From the NCBI RefSeq assembly GCF_039537005.1, contig NZ_BAAAZR010000010.1, positions 124,001 to 188,000 of the forward strand: a stretch of 64,000 nucleotides of DNA, given 5' to 3'. A program made the translations under genes and the position numbers. Numbering within the stretch: the first letter of the stretch is position 1; the number at the start of each line of letters is the position of its first letter. Below are positions 24,728 to 32,570 of this stretch, piece after piece. Origin of the DNA: Sphaerisporangium flaviroseum (GTDB taxonomy: Bacteria; Actinomycetota; Actinomycetes; Streptosporangiales; Streptosporangiaceae). The notes under the pieces are model-generated. The model did no database searches. It was not told where the DNA came from and worked only from the letters and a program-made list of their open reading frames with translations.

Positions 24728-27289
24728 ATGAACACTGCGCGCGGGAGGCTGCGCGTCTATCTGGGCGCGGCCCCCGGTGTCGGCAAGACCTACACGATGC
24801 TCGGCGAGGGACACCGGCGCCAGGATCGCGGGACGGACGTGGTCGTCGGATTCGTCGAGGACCACGGCCGGGCCCGCACCGCCGCGCAGGTGGAGAACCT
24901 GGAGGTCGTCCCGCGGAAGACCATGGTCTACCGCGGGACGAGCTTCACCGAGCTCGACACCGACGCCGTCATCGCGCGCAGGCCGAAGCTGGCGCTGATC
25001 GACGAGCTGGCGCACACCAACGTGCCCGGCTCGAAGAATCCCAAGCGGTGGCAGGACATCGAGGAGATCCTGAACGCCGGCATCGACGTCATCTCCACCG
25101 TCAACATCCAGCACCTGGAGTCCCTCAACGACGTCGTCCAGCAGATCACCGGGGTGCCCCAGCGGGAGACCGTGCCCGACGAGGTCGTACGAAAGGCCGA
25201 CCAGGTGGAGCTCGTCGACATGGCCCCCGAGGCGCTGCGGCGCCGGATGGCCCACGGGAACGTCTACGCCCCGGAGAAGATCGACGCCGCTCTGTCGAAC
25301 TACTTCCGCGAGGGGAACCTGACCGCCCTGCGCGAGCTGGCCCTGCTGTGGGTGGCCGGAAAGGTCGACGAGCAGCTCGACCGCTACCGGAGCGACCACG
25401 GCATCGCGGGCACGTGGGAGACCCGCGAGAGGGTGGTGGTGGCGCTGACCGGCGGCCCCGAGGGTGACACGCTGGTGCGGCGGGCGGCCCGCATCGCCGC
25501 CAGGGCCAAGGGCGCCGACCTGCTCGCCGTGCACGTCACCCGATCCGACGGCCTGAGCGGGGTGGATCCGGCGAAGCTGTCGCGCCAGCGCACGCTGGTG
25601 GAGAGCCTCGGCGGCAGCTACCACCACGTCGTGGGAGAGGACGTGCCGCGTGCCCTGCTCGACTTCGCACGTGGCGTGAACGCCACCCAGCTGGTGCTCG
25701 GAGCCTCGCGCCGCGGCAGGTTCGCCCAGGTGTTCTCCCGGGGCGTGGGAGTCACCACCACCGCCCTGTCCGGATCCATCGACGTGCACATGATCACCCA
25801 TGCCGAGGCGGGCAAGGGGGCCAGGTCCGCCCGCCCGACGGCGGCGCTCACCCGCAGGCGCAGGTTCGCGGGCTGGGCCATGGTGCTGCTGGCCGTCCCC
25901 GCGCTCACCGCCGTGCTGGTGCCCATCAAGGACCGGCTGGCACTGCCGAGCGAGATCCTGCTCTTCCTGCTGATGGTGGTCGGTGTCGCTCTGGTCGGTG
26001 GCATGTGGCCCGCCGTCACCGCCGCCGTGACCGGCTTCCTGCTGCTCAACTACTTCTTCACGCCCCCGCTCGGCCGGCTGGCCGTCTCCGAGCCGGAGAA
26101 CCTGCTCGCGCTCACCGTCTACGTGCTGGTGGCGGTCATGGTGAGCGCCGTGGTCGACCTGGCGGCCCGCAGGACGAGGGAAGCGGCCCGCGCGAGCGCG
26201 GACGCCGAGGTGCTGTCCACCCTGGCGGGGCACGTGCTGCGCGGCGAGGCCGCGCTTGCGTCCCTGCTGGCGCGGCTGCGCGAGACCTTCGGCCTGTCCT
26301 CGGTCACCCTGCTCGAACGCACCGGCCAGTCGGTCCCGGACGACCAGTCCGAACCCCGCGCGTGGCGCATCGTCGCCACCTCCGGCGCGGCGCCCTGTCA
26401 GTCTCCCGGCGTCGCGGACTCCGACGTGTCCATCGACGACGATCTGGTGCTGGCGGTGCGCGGGCGGCTGCTGGACGCCTCCGATCGCCGGGTGCTGGAG
26501 GCGTTCGCCGCCGAGGCGGCCATCGCGTTGCGCCAGGAGCGGCTGCGTGAGGAGGCCGAGCAGGCCAGGCCGCTGGCCGAGGCCGACAAGATGCGCACAG
26601 CCCTGCTCGCCGCGGTCAGCCACGATCTGCGGACCCCGCTGGCCTCCGCCAAGGCCGCCGTGGACAGCCTGCGCAGCACCGACGTGGAGTGGAGCCGGGA
26701 GGACCGGGACGAACTGCTGGCCACCGCCGAGGAGTCGCTGGTCAAGCTGGACCGGCTGGTGGCCAACCTGCTCGACATGAGCCGCCTCCAGGCGGGCGCG
26801 CTCGGCCTCGCCCTGCAGCCGATCGCCGTCGAGGAGATCGTCCCGCGCTCTGTCGACGACCTCGGCCCGCTGAAGGACCGCATCCAGGGGGACATCTCCG
26901 CCGACCTTCCAGAGGTCCTCGCCGACCCCGCGCTGCTGGAACGGATCCTGGTCAACGTGATGACCAACGCGGTGCGCTACAGCCCGCCCGGCGCCAAGGT
27001 CCTGGTCACCGCCAGCTGGTACGGCGACCATGTCCAGATCCGCGTCATCGACCGCGGCCCCGGAATCCCGCGCGAGGCGCACGATCGCGTCTTCATGCCC
27101 TTCCAGCGCCTGGGCGACCGCGACAACCACACCGGTGTCGGACTCGGGCTCGCGCTCTCCCGAGGGCTGGCCGAGGCGATGGGCGGAACGCTCGTACCCG
27201 AAGAGACGCCAGGAGGAGGACTCACCATGATCATCACACTGCCGATCTCCTCGCGGGCACACGCCGTCCGCGGGGAGGAGAGCGCGTGA
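24728..27289 (+). CDS. kdpD: KdpD sensor histidine kinase
   Basis: 853 residues. The N-terminal KdpD domain has a Walker A motif GAAPGVGKT (13-21). A universal-stress-like domain follows (~235-360), then four membrane helices of the DUF4118 module (~380-475), a GAF-like region and the kinase core with the phosphoacceptor His632 in VSHDLRTPLAS. The ATPase motifs (NVMTNAVRYS, DRGPGIP, GVGLGLALSRG) are intact. It senses K+ limitation or ionic stress and phosphorylates KdpE. Its end overlaps kdpE by four bases. Confidence 0.95.
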   Translation: MNTARGRLRVYLGAAPGVGKTYTMLGEGHRRQDRGTDVVVGFVEDHGRARTAAQVENLEVVPRKTMVYRGTSFTELDTDAVIARRPKLALIDELAHTNVPGSKNPKRWQDIEEILNAGIDVISTVNIQHLESLNDVVQQITGVPQRETVPDEVVRKADQVELVDMAPEALRRRMAHGNVYAPEKIDAALSNYFREGNLTALRELALLWVAGKVDEQLDRYRSDHGIAGTWETRERVVVALTGGPEGDTLVRRAARIAARAKGADLLAVHVTRSDGLSGVDPAKLSRQRTLVESLGGSYHHVVGEDVPRALLDFARGVNATQLVLGASRRGRFAQVFSRGVGVTTTALSGSIDVHMITHAEAGKGARSARPTAALTRRRRFAGWAMVLLAVPALTAVLVPIKDRLALPSEILLFLLMVVGVALVGGMWPAVTAAVTGFLLLNYFFTPPLGRLAVSEPENLLALTVYVLVAVMVSAVVDLAARRTREAARASADAEVLSTLAGHVLRGEAALASLLARLRETFGLSSVTLLERTGQSVPDDQSEPRAWRIVATSGAAPCQSPGVADSDVSIDDDLVLAVRGRLLDASDRRVLEAFAAEAAIALRQERLREEAEQARPLAEADKMRTALLAAVSHDLRTPLASAKAAVDSLRSTDVEWSREDRDELLATAEESLVKLDRLVANLLDMSRLQAGALGLALQPIAVEEIVPRSVDDLGPLKDRIQGDISADLPEVLADPALLERILVNVMTNAVRYSPPGAKVLVTASWYGDHVQIRVIDRGPGIPREAHDRVFMPFQRLGDRDNHTGVGLGLALSRGLAEAMGGTLVPEETPGGGLTMIITLPISSRAHAVRGEESA

Positions 27290-27951
27290 CCCGCGTCCTC
27301 GTCGTCGACGACGAACCACAGATCCTCAGGGCGCTGCGCATCAACCTCGTCGCCCGGCATTTCGAGGTGGCCCTGGCCGCCGACGGGGGCTCGGCCCTGC
27401 GAGAGGCGGCCCACTGGCACCCCGACCTGGTCCTGCTCGACCTCGGGCTGCCGGACATCGACGGGGTGGACGTGATCCACGGGTTGCGCGGCTGGAGCGC
27501 CGCGCCGATCATCGTGCTTTCGGGGCGGACCGGGAACCAGGACAAGATCGACGCCTTGGACGCCGGCGCGGACGACTACGTCACCAAGCCGTTCAACATC
27601 GACGAGCTGCTGGCCCGGATCCGGGCGGTGACCCGCCGCACCTTCCACGAGCCCGAGCTCGCCCGCGTCCAGATCGGCGACCACACGGTGGACCTGACGG
27701 ACAAGACGGTCTCCGGCGGCGTACGGCTGACGCCCACCGAATGGAACATCCTCCAGCTTCTCCTGCGCAACCCGGGCAAGCTGATCAGCCAGCGGCAGGT
27801 GCTCACCGAAGTGTGGGGCAGCCACCACGTCAAGGAGACCCACTACCTGCGCCAGTACATGGCCCAGCTTCGCCGCAAGCTCGAGCCCGACCCCGGCCAC
27901 CCCGTTCACCTGCTCACCGAGCCCGGGATGGGATACCGCTTCCAGCCCTGA
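27286..27951 (+). CDS. kdpE: KdpE response regulator
   Basis: 221 residues from a GTG overlapping the kdpD stop. OmpR family: receiver domain with acidic DD at 8-9, phosphoacceptor Asp52 in LVLLDLGLPD, and a conserved Lys in YVTKPF; C-terminal winged helix with LTPTEWNILQLLLRNPGKLI and the ending EPGMGYRFQP. It should activate the kdp promoter. It is the last gene of the operon. Confidence 0.95.
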   Translation: MTRVLVVDDEPQILRALRINLVARHFEVALAADGGSALREAAHWHPDLVLLDLGLPDIDGVDVIHGLRGWSAAPIIVLSGRTGNQDKIDALDAGADDYVTKPFNIDELLARIRAVTRRTFHEPELARVQIGDHTVDLTDKTVSGGVRLTPTEWNILQLLLRNPGKLISQRQVLTEVWGSHHVKETHYLRQYMAQLRRKLEPDPGHPVHLLTEPGMGYRFQP

Positions 27952-28059
27952 GGTACGGCGGACCGGCCCCGGCCCCGGCCCCGGGATCCGGCCGCGGGCT
28001 GCGGGACTCGGCGGATGGCGAGGCCGTCGACGTTCGCCCTGGGGCCGGACCGGGTGTGG

Positions 28060-28341
28060 CTACTTTCCCTTGTCGGGATGCTCGGGGGTCTGGCCGAGGG
28101 CGCTGGCCGCGGCCGACTTCTCCGCCTTGGTGGCGTCGGGGTCCCGCAGCGTCTTGGACGAGGCCGACGCCGCCTTGGGGCTGGTCTCACCCTTGCTCGC
28201 CGGTGCCTGGGACAGCGCGCTGGCCGCCGCGGACTTCTCCGCCGGGACCGACTTCGAGTCCGAAGACGAGGAGTCTCCCAGCGTCTTGGCCGCGTCCGAT
28301 GCCGCCTTGGAGCCGGTCTGTCCTGAGTTGCTGGCCACCAT
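28060..28341 (-). CDS. Small repetitive Ala/Ser/Lys-rich protein
   Basis: 93 residues from the ATG at 28341, with AAAGGTGAG just upstream. Two repeats can be aligned: KAASDAAKTLGD ... AEKSAAASALSQ and KAASASSKTLRD ... AEKSAAASALGQ. This KTLRD...KSAAxSALxQ pattern occurs in a widespread family of small uncharacterised bacterial proteins, usually with one copy. No membrane segment, probably disordered or helical. The function is unknown. It is convergent with kdpE and lies just downstream of the lodB-like gene on the same strand, so read-through from that operon is possible. Confidence 0.7.
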   Translation of the reverse strand: MVASNSGQTGSKAASDAAKTLGDSSSSDSKSVPAEKSAAASALSQAPASKGETSPKAASASSKTLRDPDATKAEKSAAASALGQTPEHPDKGK

Positions 28342-28444
28342 CTCACCTTTCTTCGAGCGGGCCTCGCGTCGCAGCCGCACGGAGATGTCGCAAGCTGCGG
28401 CGAAGGTCCTCGCGTTCTGGTCAGTGATCACTTGGCCACACCGC

Positions 28445-29578
28445 CTACCCGGCCGCGCCGGGCTCAAACAGGGGCCCGGCCCGCCTGAGCCAGAAGGGCG
28501 CGCCGGGCCAGCGGGCCTCCATTCCGTAGTAGTCGCGGCGTCGCAGCAGGTAGGAGGTGTAGCGGGCCTGGGTGCGGCGCTGGTGGACGGCCAGCGCGTC
28601 GTACCGTCCGTCGAGGGCCTCGCGGACCCCGGCCGCGACGTCCGCCCCGGACCGCAGGGCCGTGTAGACGCCGGCCGAGGTCAGCGGGTCGAAAGCGCTC
28701 GCCGCGTCCCCGGCCGCCGCCCACCCCTCGCCGTACAGCCGGGTCAGGCAGTGGGAGGCGGCGGGGACCGTCCGTACGTCGGAGGGCGGATCGAGACGGC
28801 CGAACAGGCCGGAAACGTGCAGGGTACGCCGGAGGAGGTCGTGCCAGCCTCGCGGGCCCGTGGCCGACGTGCGGCGGATCACGTCGGGGTCGCTGAAGAG
28901 GCCGGCGACCGTCCGCTCCTCGCCGATGTCCGCGCCGTACCACCAGCCGTGCTCGGCCGATTCGATCACCGCCCGCCGGGCCACGAGCGGGCGGGGGAGT
29001 CGTGGGAGCACGGCGAACGCGCACATCAGCCGGTCGGCGTGCCGCGGTGCGCCGTGACGCCGGGCCAGCACGCCGCCCCGCCCGGTGGCGTCCACCACGA
29101 ACCGGGCGCCCAGTTCGTCGCGGCCCTGCGGCGGCGGCGTGGCGCCCCGTCGCCGCAGGGATCCGATCGACAGCCGCCAGCCCCCCGCCTCCCGCCGTAC
29201 GGCGGTGACACGCGGCCCTTCGATCACGGTGGCCCCCGCCGACCTGGCCGCTTGGACCAGACCGGCGTCGAAGCGATCCCGGTCGATGAGCCAGCCCCCG
29301 CCCAGCGGGGCGGTGAAGGCGTCCCGGAAGGCCAGGTTCGCCGTCGCCCACGCGGATGCGATGCCGGGTGAGGGCACATGCCCGGCGAACGCGAACTCCT
29401 CCCCTATGCCGAGCCGCCCGAGCATCGGGCGTGCTTCGGCGGGGAGGGACTCGCCCATCCGGATACGTCCCTGGCGGCCCTGACCGACGAGGGTGACGGC
29501 GACGCCGGCGGACCGGAGCGCGATGGCCACCGCGCAACCGGCCGGTCCCGCCCCGATCACGGCGACGTCGCTTCTCAC
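28445..29578 (-). CDS. LodB-like FAD-dependent oxidoreductase
   Basis: 377 residues from a GTG overlapping the lodA-like stop (GTGA). FAD-binding motifs: GAGPAG (9-14), a MGESLPAEARPMLGRLG stretch like that of tryptophan-halogenase relatives, and GWAAAGDAASAFDPLTSAG. Proteins of this class encoded directly after a LodA-like oxidase are the LodB type, needed to generate the cysteine tryptophylquinone cofactor of LodA by hydroxylating the precursor Trp. The tight coupling supports that role here. It is the last gene of the six-gene operon. Confidence 0.85.
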   Translation of the reverse strand: MRSDVAVIGAGPAGCAVAIALRSAGVAVTLVGQGRQGRIRMGESLPAEARPMLGRLGIGEEFAFAGHVPSPGIASAWATANLAFRDAFTAPLGGGWLIDRDRFDAGLVQAARSAGATVIEGPRVTAVRREAGGWRLSIGSLRRRGATPPPQGRDELGARFVVDATGRGGVLARRHGAPRHADRLMCAFAVLPRLPRPLVARRAVIESAEHGWWYGADIGEERTVAGLFSDPDVIRRTSATGPRGWHDLLRRTLHVSGLFGRLDPPSDVRTVPAASHCLTRLYGEGWAAAGDAASAFDPLTSAGVYTALRSGADVAAGVREALDGRYDALAVHQRRTQARYTSYLLRRRDYYGMEARWPGAPFWLRRAGPLFEPGAAG

Positions 29579-31308
29579 GGACGGCTGTCCGGCGAGGGGG
29601 CGTCGCGGAGCAGGGTCCGCTCCACCTCAAGGAAGAGCGGGTCCTCACCGGTGCCCTTGTTGACCACGAATCCGAGGCCGGACCAGTGGGCGACCATGTC
29701 GAGGTCGTCGGCGAACCGCACGTAGTCGTCGGCGTTCTGGTCTCCGTCCGTCCCCACCCACGGCACCTGCCGCACGCCGTCGGCCTCCTGGACGAAGACG
29801 AAGTCGGGACGCTGCACCGGCCACCACCACACGAACCGGTCGCCGATCTGCTGCTGGGAGCACTCGTTGAAGTCGGCCTGCCACGGCACCGCCATGTACT
29901 TGGACAGGTCGCCGGGCTCCAGCCCGAGGTCGAGGTCCTGGCCCAGCGAGAGCGGCGGCCGCACGCCGGCCTTGCGACGGATCCGGTACGGCTCCGCGTA
30001 CAGCTTCGGGTTGCGGCAGATCCAGGTCATCTCGATGCCGGGGGAGAAGGCGCCCCCGACGCAGTTGTCCAGCGCGGCGCGGTCCCGCCGCACGCCGGGC
30101 GGCGGCTCGGGCGGTCCCTTAGTGGTGAAGTTCCCATCGGCCCACTGCCGCAGGAAGAAGAACTGGGTCCTGGTCAGGGTCAGGTACCGCGAGGCGAGCG
30201 GACCCGGCTGGAAGCAGTTGTCCCCGGCGAGGAAGGGCATCAGCGGCAGCCCGTTGTCTGGGGAGGCGAATAGGTCGGGCGTGTCGGGTGGCCGGATGAG
30301 GTCGAGGTAGAACCGCCGCATCCCGTTGTAGGCGGGGGCGGGGTCGCCGAGCTTCTCGAAGTCCAGGTCGTGCGGGTGGGTGGGGATGGCCACCACCCAG
30401 CCGTAGTGGTGCGCCCGTTCCAGGATCGGCTTGATGTCCCCCTCCCAGTCGGGGGTGAAGTCGCGCTGCCACAGGCCGTCGTGGAAGACGTCGGGCCGGG
30501 TTCGGAGGTTCCGCACCGCCATGTCGGTGATCGTGTCGTACAGCGTGACGAGGTTGCTCAATTCCGGGGCGTAGCGAGGCGGGACGGCCATCACCCAGGC
30601 GGAGGCGCCGACGTCCACCGCCCGCCCGTCGCTCATGATCAGCCGGGCGGTCACCGGCCCGTCGGAGGTGTCGTCCCACCAGGTGTCGTTGTTGGCGTAG
30701 TCGTCCACGACCGGGACGGCGTCGCCGCTGCCCGAGGCGCCGAAGCCGCCCAGCACGATGAGCCGGCCCTCCCGGTCGGTGCGCATCTCACCGAGGCTGT
30801 CGATCGAGGACGGCCGCAGATCCGGCGGGGGAAAGGTCATGGGGTAGCGGCCAGGGTTGTCGGTGCGGGAGAACGCCACCGACTCACCCGCGTCCTTCAG
30901 CGTGCGGGGACCGGGGTCGATGATCATCTTTTGGCGCAGGGCCGGGTCGGTCACGTCCGCGTTGCGCAGAGGATGGTCGGGGGCGTACCCCGACTCGCCG
31001 GCGTTGACCACGAACTCGTACCAGATCGCCTTCTTGTTGGCGAGGTGGACGGTCCACTCGATGCGCTCCACCCCGTTCTCCCCGGGCCGGACGGGACGGC
31101 CGGGGTCGGTGTCGTCTCGGTAGGAGTAGACCTCGAACCGCTCTCCCTGCCTGCGCAGCCTGCCCTCGGCGTCGCGGAAGTCGGCCGGGGTGAACACGCC
31201 GCCGTCGGGCAGGACCGGCAGAGTTCCGGGCCGCTCGGGGGCGAGGTAGAACTCGGGGCTGTCCCCGACCCGGACGACGCCGATGGCCGGATGGATTCGA
31301 TACGACAT
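29575..31308 (-). CDS. LodA-like quinoprotein amino-acid oxidase (CTQ family)
   Basis: 577 residues from the ATG at 31308 (MSYRIHPAIGVVRVGDSPEF, the family's characteristic start). Other family segments are YLDLIRPPDTPDLF, the GDNC-F-QPGPLASRYLTLTRTQ region, LRQWADGNF and GGAFSPGIEMTW. The likely cofactor pair is Cys365 (AGDNC) and Trp429 (GIEMTW), 64 residues apart; in Marinomonas LodA the pair is Cys516 and Trp581. Known members oxidise lysine (epsilon) or glycine and release H2O2 and ammonia. The substrate here is unknown. No signal peptide is visible. It is followed by its lodB-like partner. Confidence 0.85.
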   Translation of the reverse strand: MSYRIHPAIGVVRVGDSPEFYLAPERPGTLPVLPDGGVFTPADFRDAEGRLRRQGERFEVYSYRDDTDPGRPVRPGENGVERIEWTVHLANKKAIWYEFVVNAGESGYAPDHPLRNADVTDPALRQKMIIDPGPRTLKDAGESVAFSRTDNPGRYPMTFPPPDLRPSSIDSLGEMRTDREGRLIVLGGFGASGSGDAVPVVDDYANNDTWWDDTSDGPVTARLIMSDGRAVDVGASAWVMAVPPRYAPELSNLVTLYDTITDMAVRNLRTRPDVFHDGLWQRDFTPDWEGDIKPILERAHHYGWVVAIPTHPHDLDFEKLGDPAPAYNGMRRFYLDLIRPPDTPDLFASPDNGLPLMPFLAGDNCFQPGPLASRYLTLTRTQFFFLRQWADGNFTTKGPPEPPPGVRRDRAALDNCVGGAFSPGIEMTWICRNPKLYAEPYRIRRKAGVRPPLSLGQDLDLGLEPGDLSKYMAVPWQADFNECSQQQIGDRFVWWWPVQRPDFVFVQEADGVRQVPWVGTDGDQNADDYVRFADDLDMVAHWSGLGFVVNKGTGEDPLFLEVERTLLRDAPSPDSRP

Positions 31309-31325
31309 GGCTGCTGGTCTCCCTG

Positions 31326-32570
31326 TCATCCGTGCGCCGCGTTGAGGGTGAGGCCGCCCGTGGCGGCTCCGGCCAGCGCCCGGTGGGCGGCGCCGAGGTT
31401 CCGCCGCCAGGCCTGGCGGTAGTCGCCCCCAAGGCCACCCGGCGGCCGGGCGAGCAGATCGGCGGCCTCGGCCACGATCTCCTCGATGGGCCGGGGCCGG
31501 TAGGCGAACGCGGGCCCGGCGTTCGGGCCCAGCCCGGGGTCGGCGGCCGGGTTGAGCGGGGTCCGCATCAGCAGGGTCGCCAGCGCGGGCAGGGCCGCCT
31601 GCATGACCGGGAACGCCGTCTGGAAGAACGGATTCGGCTGCGCCGGCTTGCCGACGGCCTCCCCGATGGCCGTGAGGACCAGCGTGTAGCAGTTGTCGAA
31701 CAGGTCGGATAACCGGCGCGTGTCGCCGTCGAGGCCGGCGCCGGACGGGTTCGCCTGCATCGGGTAGACCGGCGGCAGTCCCACCTCCCCATCGGCGATC
31801 CGCTGGAACCTGCGGTAGTGGGACAGCTCCCAGGGAGTGCCGATGATCGGGCCGTACGTGCCGTCCGGCCGGTCGCCGTAGTGGTCGTAGCCGCCGTACG
31901 GCTCCTCGTACGGCACCGGCGGCGCCTGGATCTGGGCGCCCTCGCCCTGCTGGACGATCTCCTCGATGGCGGCCTTCGCGCCGTCGAGGTCGTGCACGAG
32001 CAGCAGCCGGCCGCCGCCCGCGCCGAAGTAGGTGTCGTCACGCTGGAACCCGGTGTCGCGCCCGAACACCCGCTTCGCGCCGTACTTCTTCACGCACGCG
32101 TCGAAGCCCAGCTCGATGGCCTTGTAGAACTGGCCGATGGTGTCGTACGGCTCGCCCTCGGCGGGCGCGTCGGGGCTCGGCTCGGGCTGTTCGATCCGCA
32201 TGAACACCGTGCGCGCGAGCACGGGCGACAGCGGCTGGAGCTGGACGAACGGGCCGCCCGCCGCGTGGCCCAGCAGGTACGACGGGTAGGTGGGCACGTG
32301 CTCCCGGTCCAGCGAGGGCACCACGCCGATCGCGTTCATCAGGTTGGCGACCTGCATCATGTGCAGCATCTCCTCGATCACCACGCCCCGGATCAGGCGG
32401 GACGCCTCCGAGGCGGGGTCGGTGATCGAGTACAGGGCGCACAGGTAGGGCGGGATCGTGGAGAGCTCGATGGTCAGCGCCGTCTGGAGGTGGGCGGCCA
32501 GCTCCTCGATGGAACCGATCGGCTGGTGGGCCAGGGTCAGGGGAAGCAGCGGAGGAGGAGAAGGAGTCAT
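31326..32570 (-). CDS. Ferritin-like protein (VioB/iminophenylpyruvate dimer synthase type)
   Basis: 414 residues. The N-terminal ~230 residues are a ferritin-like bundle with iron ligands visible at Glu35 (TIELSTIPPYL) and in IEEMLHM (Glu67, His70), the pattern of PF12902, which includes the N-terminal domain of VioB and RebD-like enzymes. The C-terminus is Pro/Gly-rich with GTPWELSHYRRFQRIADGE. VioB couples two imines formed by an amino-acid oxidase; a similar tandem with a LodA-type oxidase is encoded here, which is suggestive but not proof. Its ATG overlaps the preceding gene's stop (ATGA), and lodA follows after 17 bases. Confidence 0.8.
   Translation of the reverse strand: MTPSPPPLLPLTLAHQPIGSIEELAAHLQTALTIELSTIPPYLCALYSITDPASEASRLIRGVVIEEMLHMMQVANLMNAIGVVPSLDREHVPTYPSYLLGHAAGGPFVQLQPLSPVLARTVFMRIEQPEPSPDAPAEGEPYDTIGQFYKAIELGFDACVKKYGAKRVFGRDTGFQRDDTYFGAGGGRLLLVHDLDGAKAAIEEIVQQGEGAQIQAPPVPYEEPYGGYDHYGDRPDGTYGPIIGTPWELSHYRRFQRIADGEVGLPPVYPMQANPSGAGLDGDTRRLSDLFDNCYTLVLTAIGEAVGKPAQPNPFFQTAFPVMQAALPALATLLMRTPLNPAADPGLGPNAGPAFAYRPRPIEEIVAEAADLLARPPGGLGGDYRQAWRRNLGAAHRALAGAATGGLTLNAAHG

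Noticed and set aside
27966..27990. GGGGCC repeats on the minus strand as a G-quadruplex regulator
   Set aside because: Only three full GGGG runs are present, in a spacer between convergent gene ends; this is expected by chance at this GC content.
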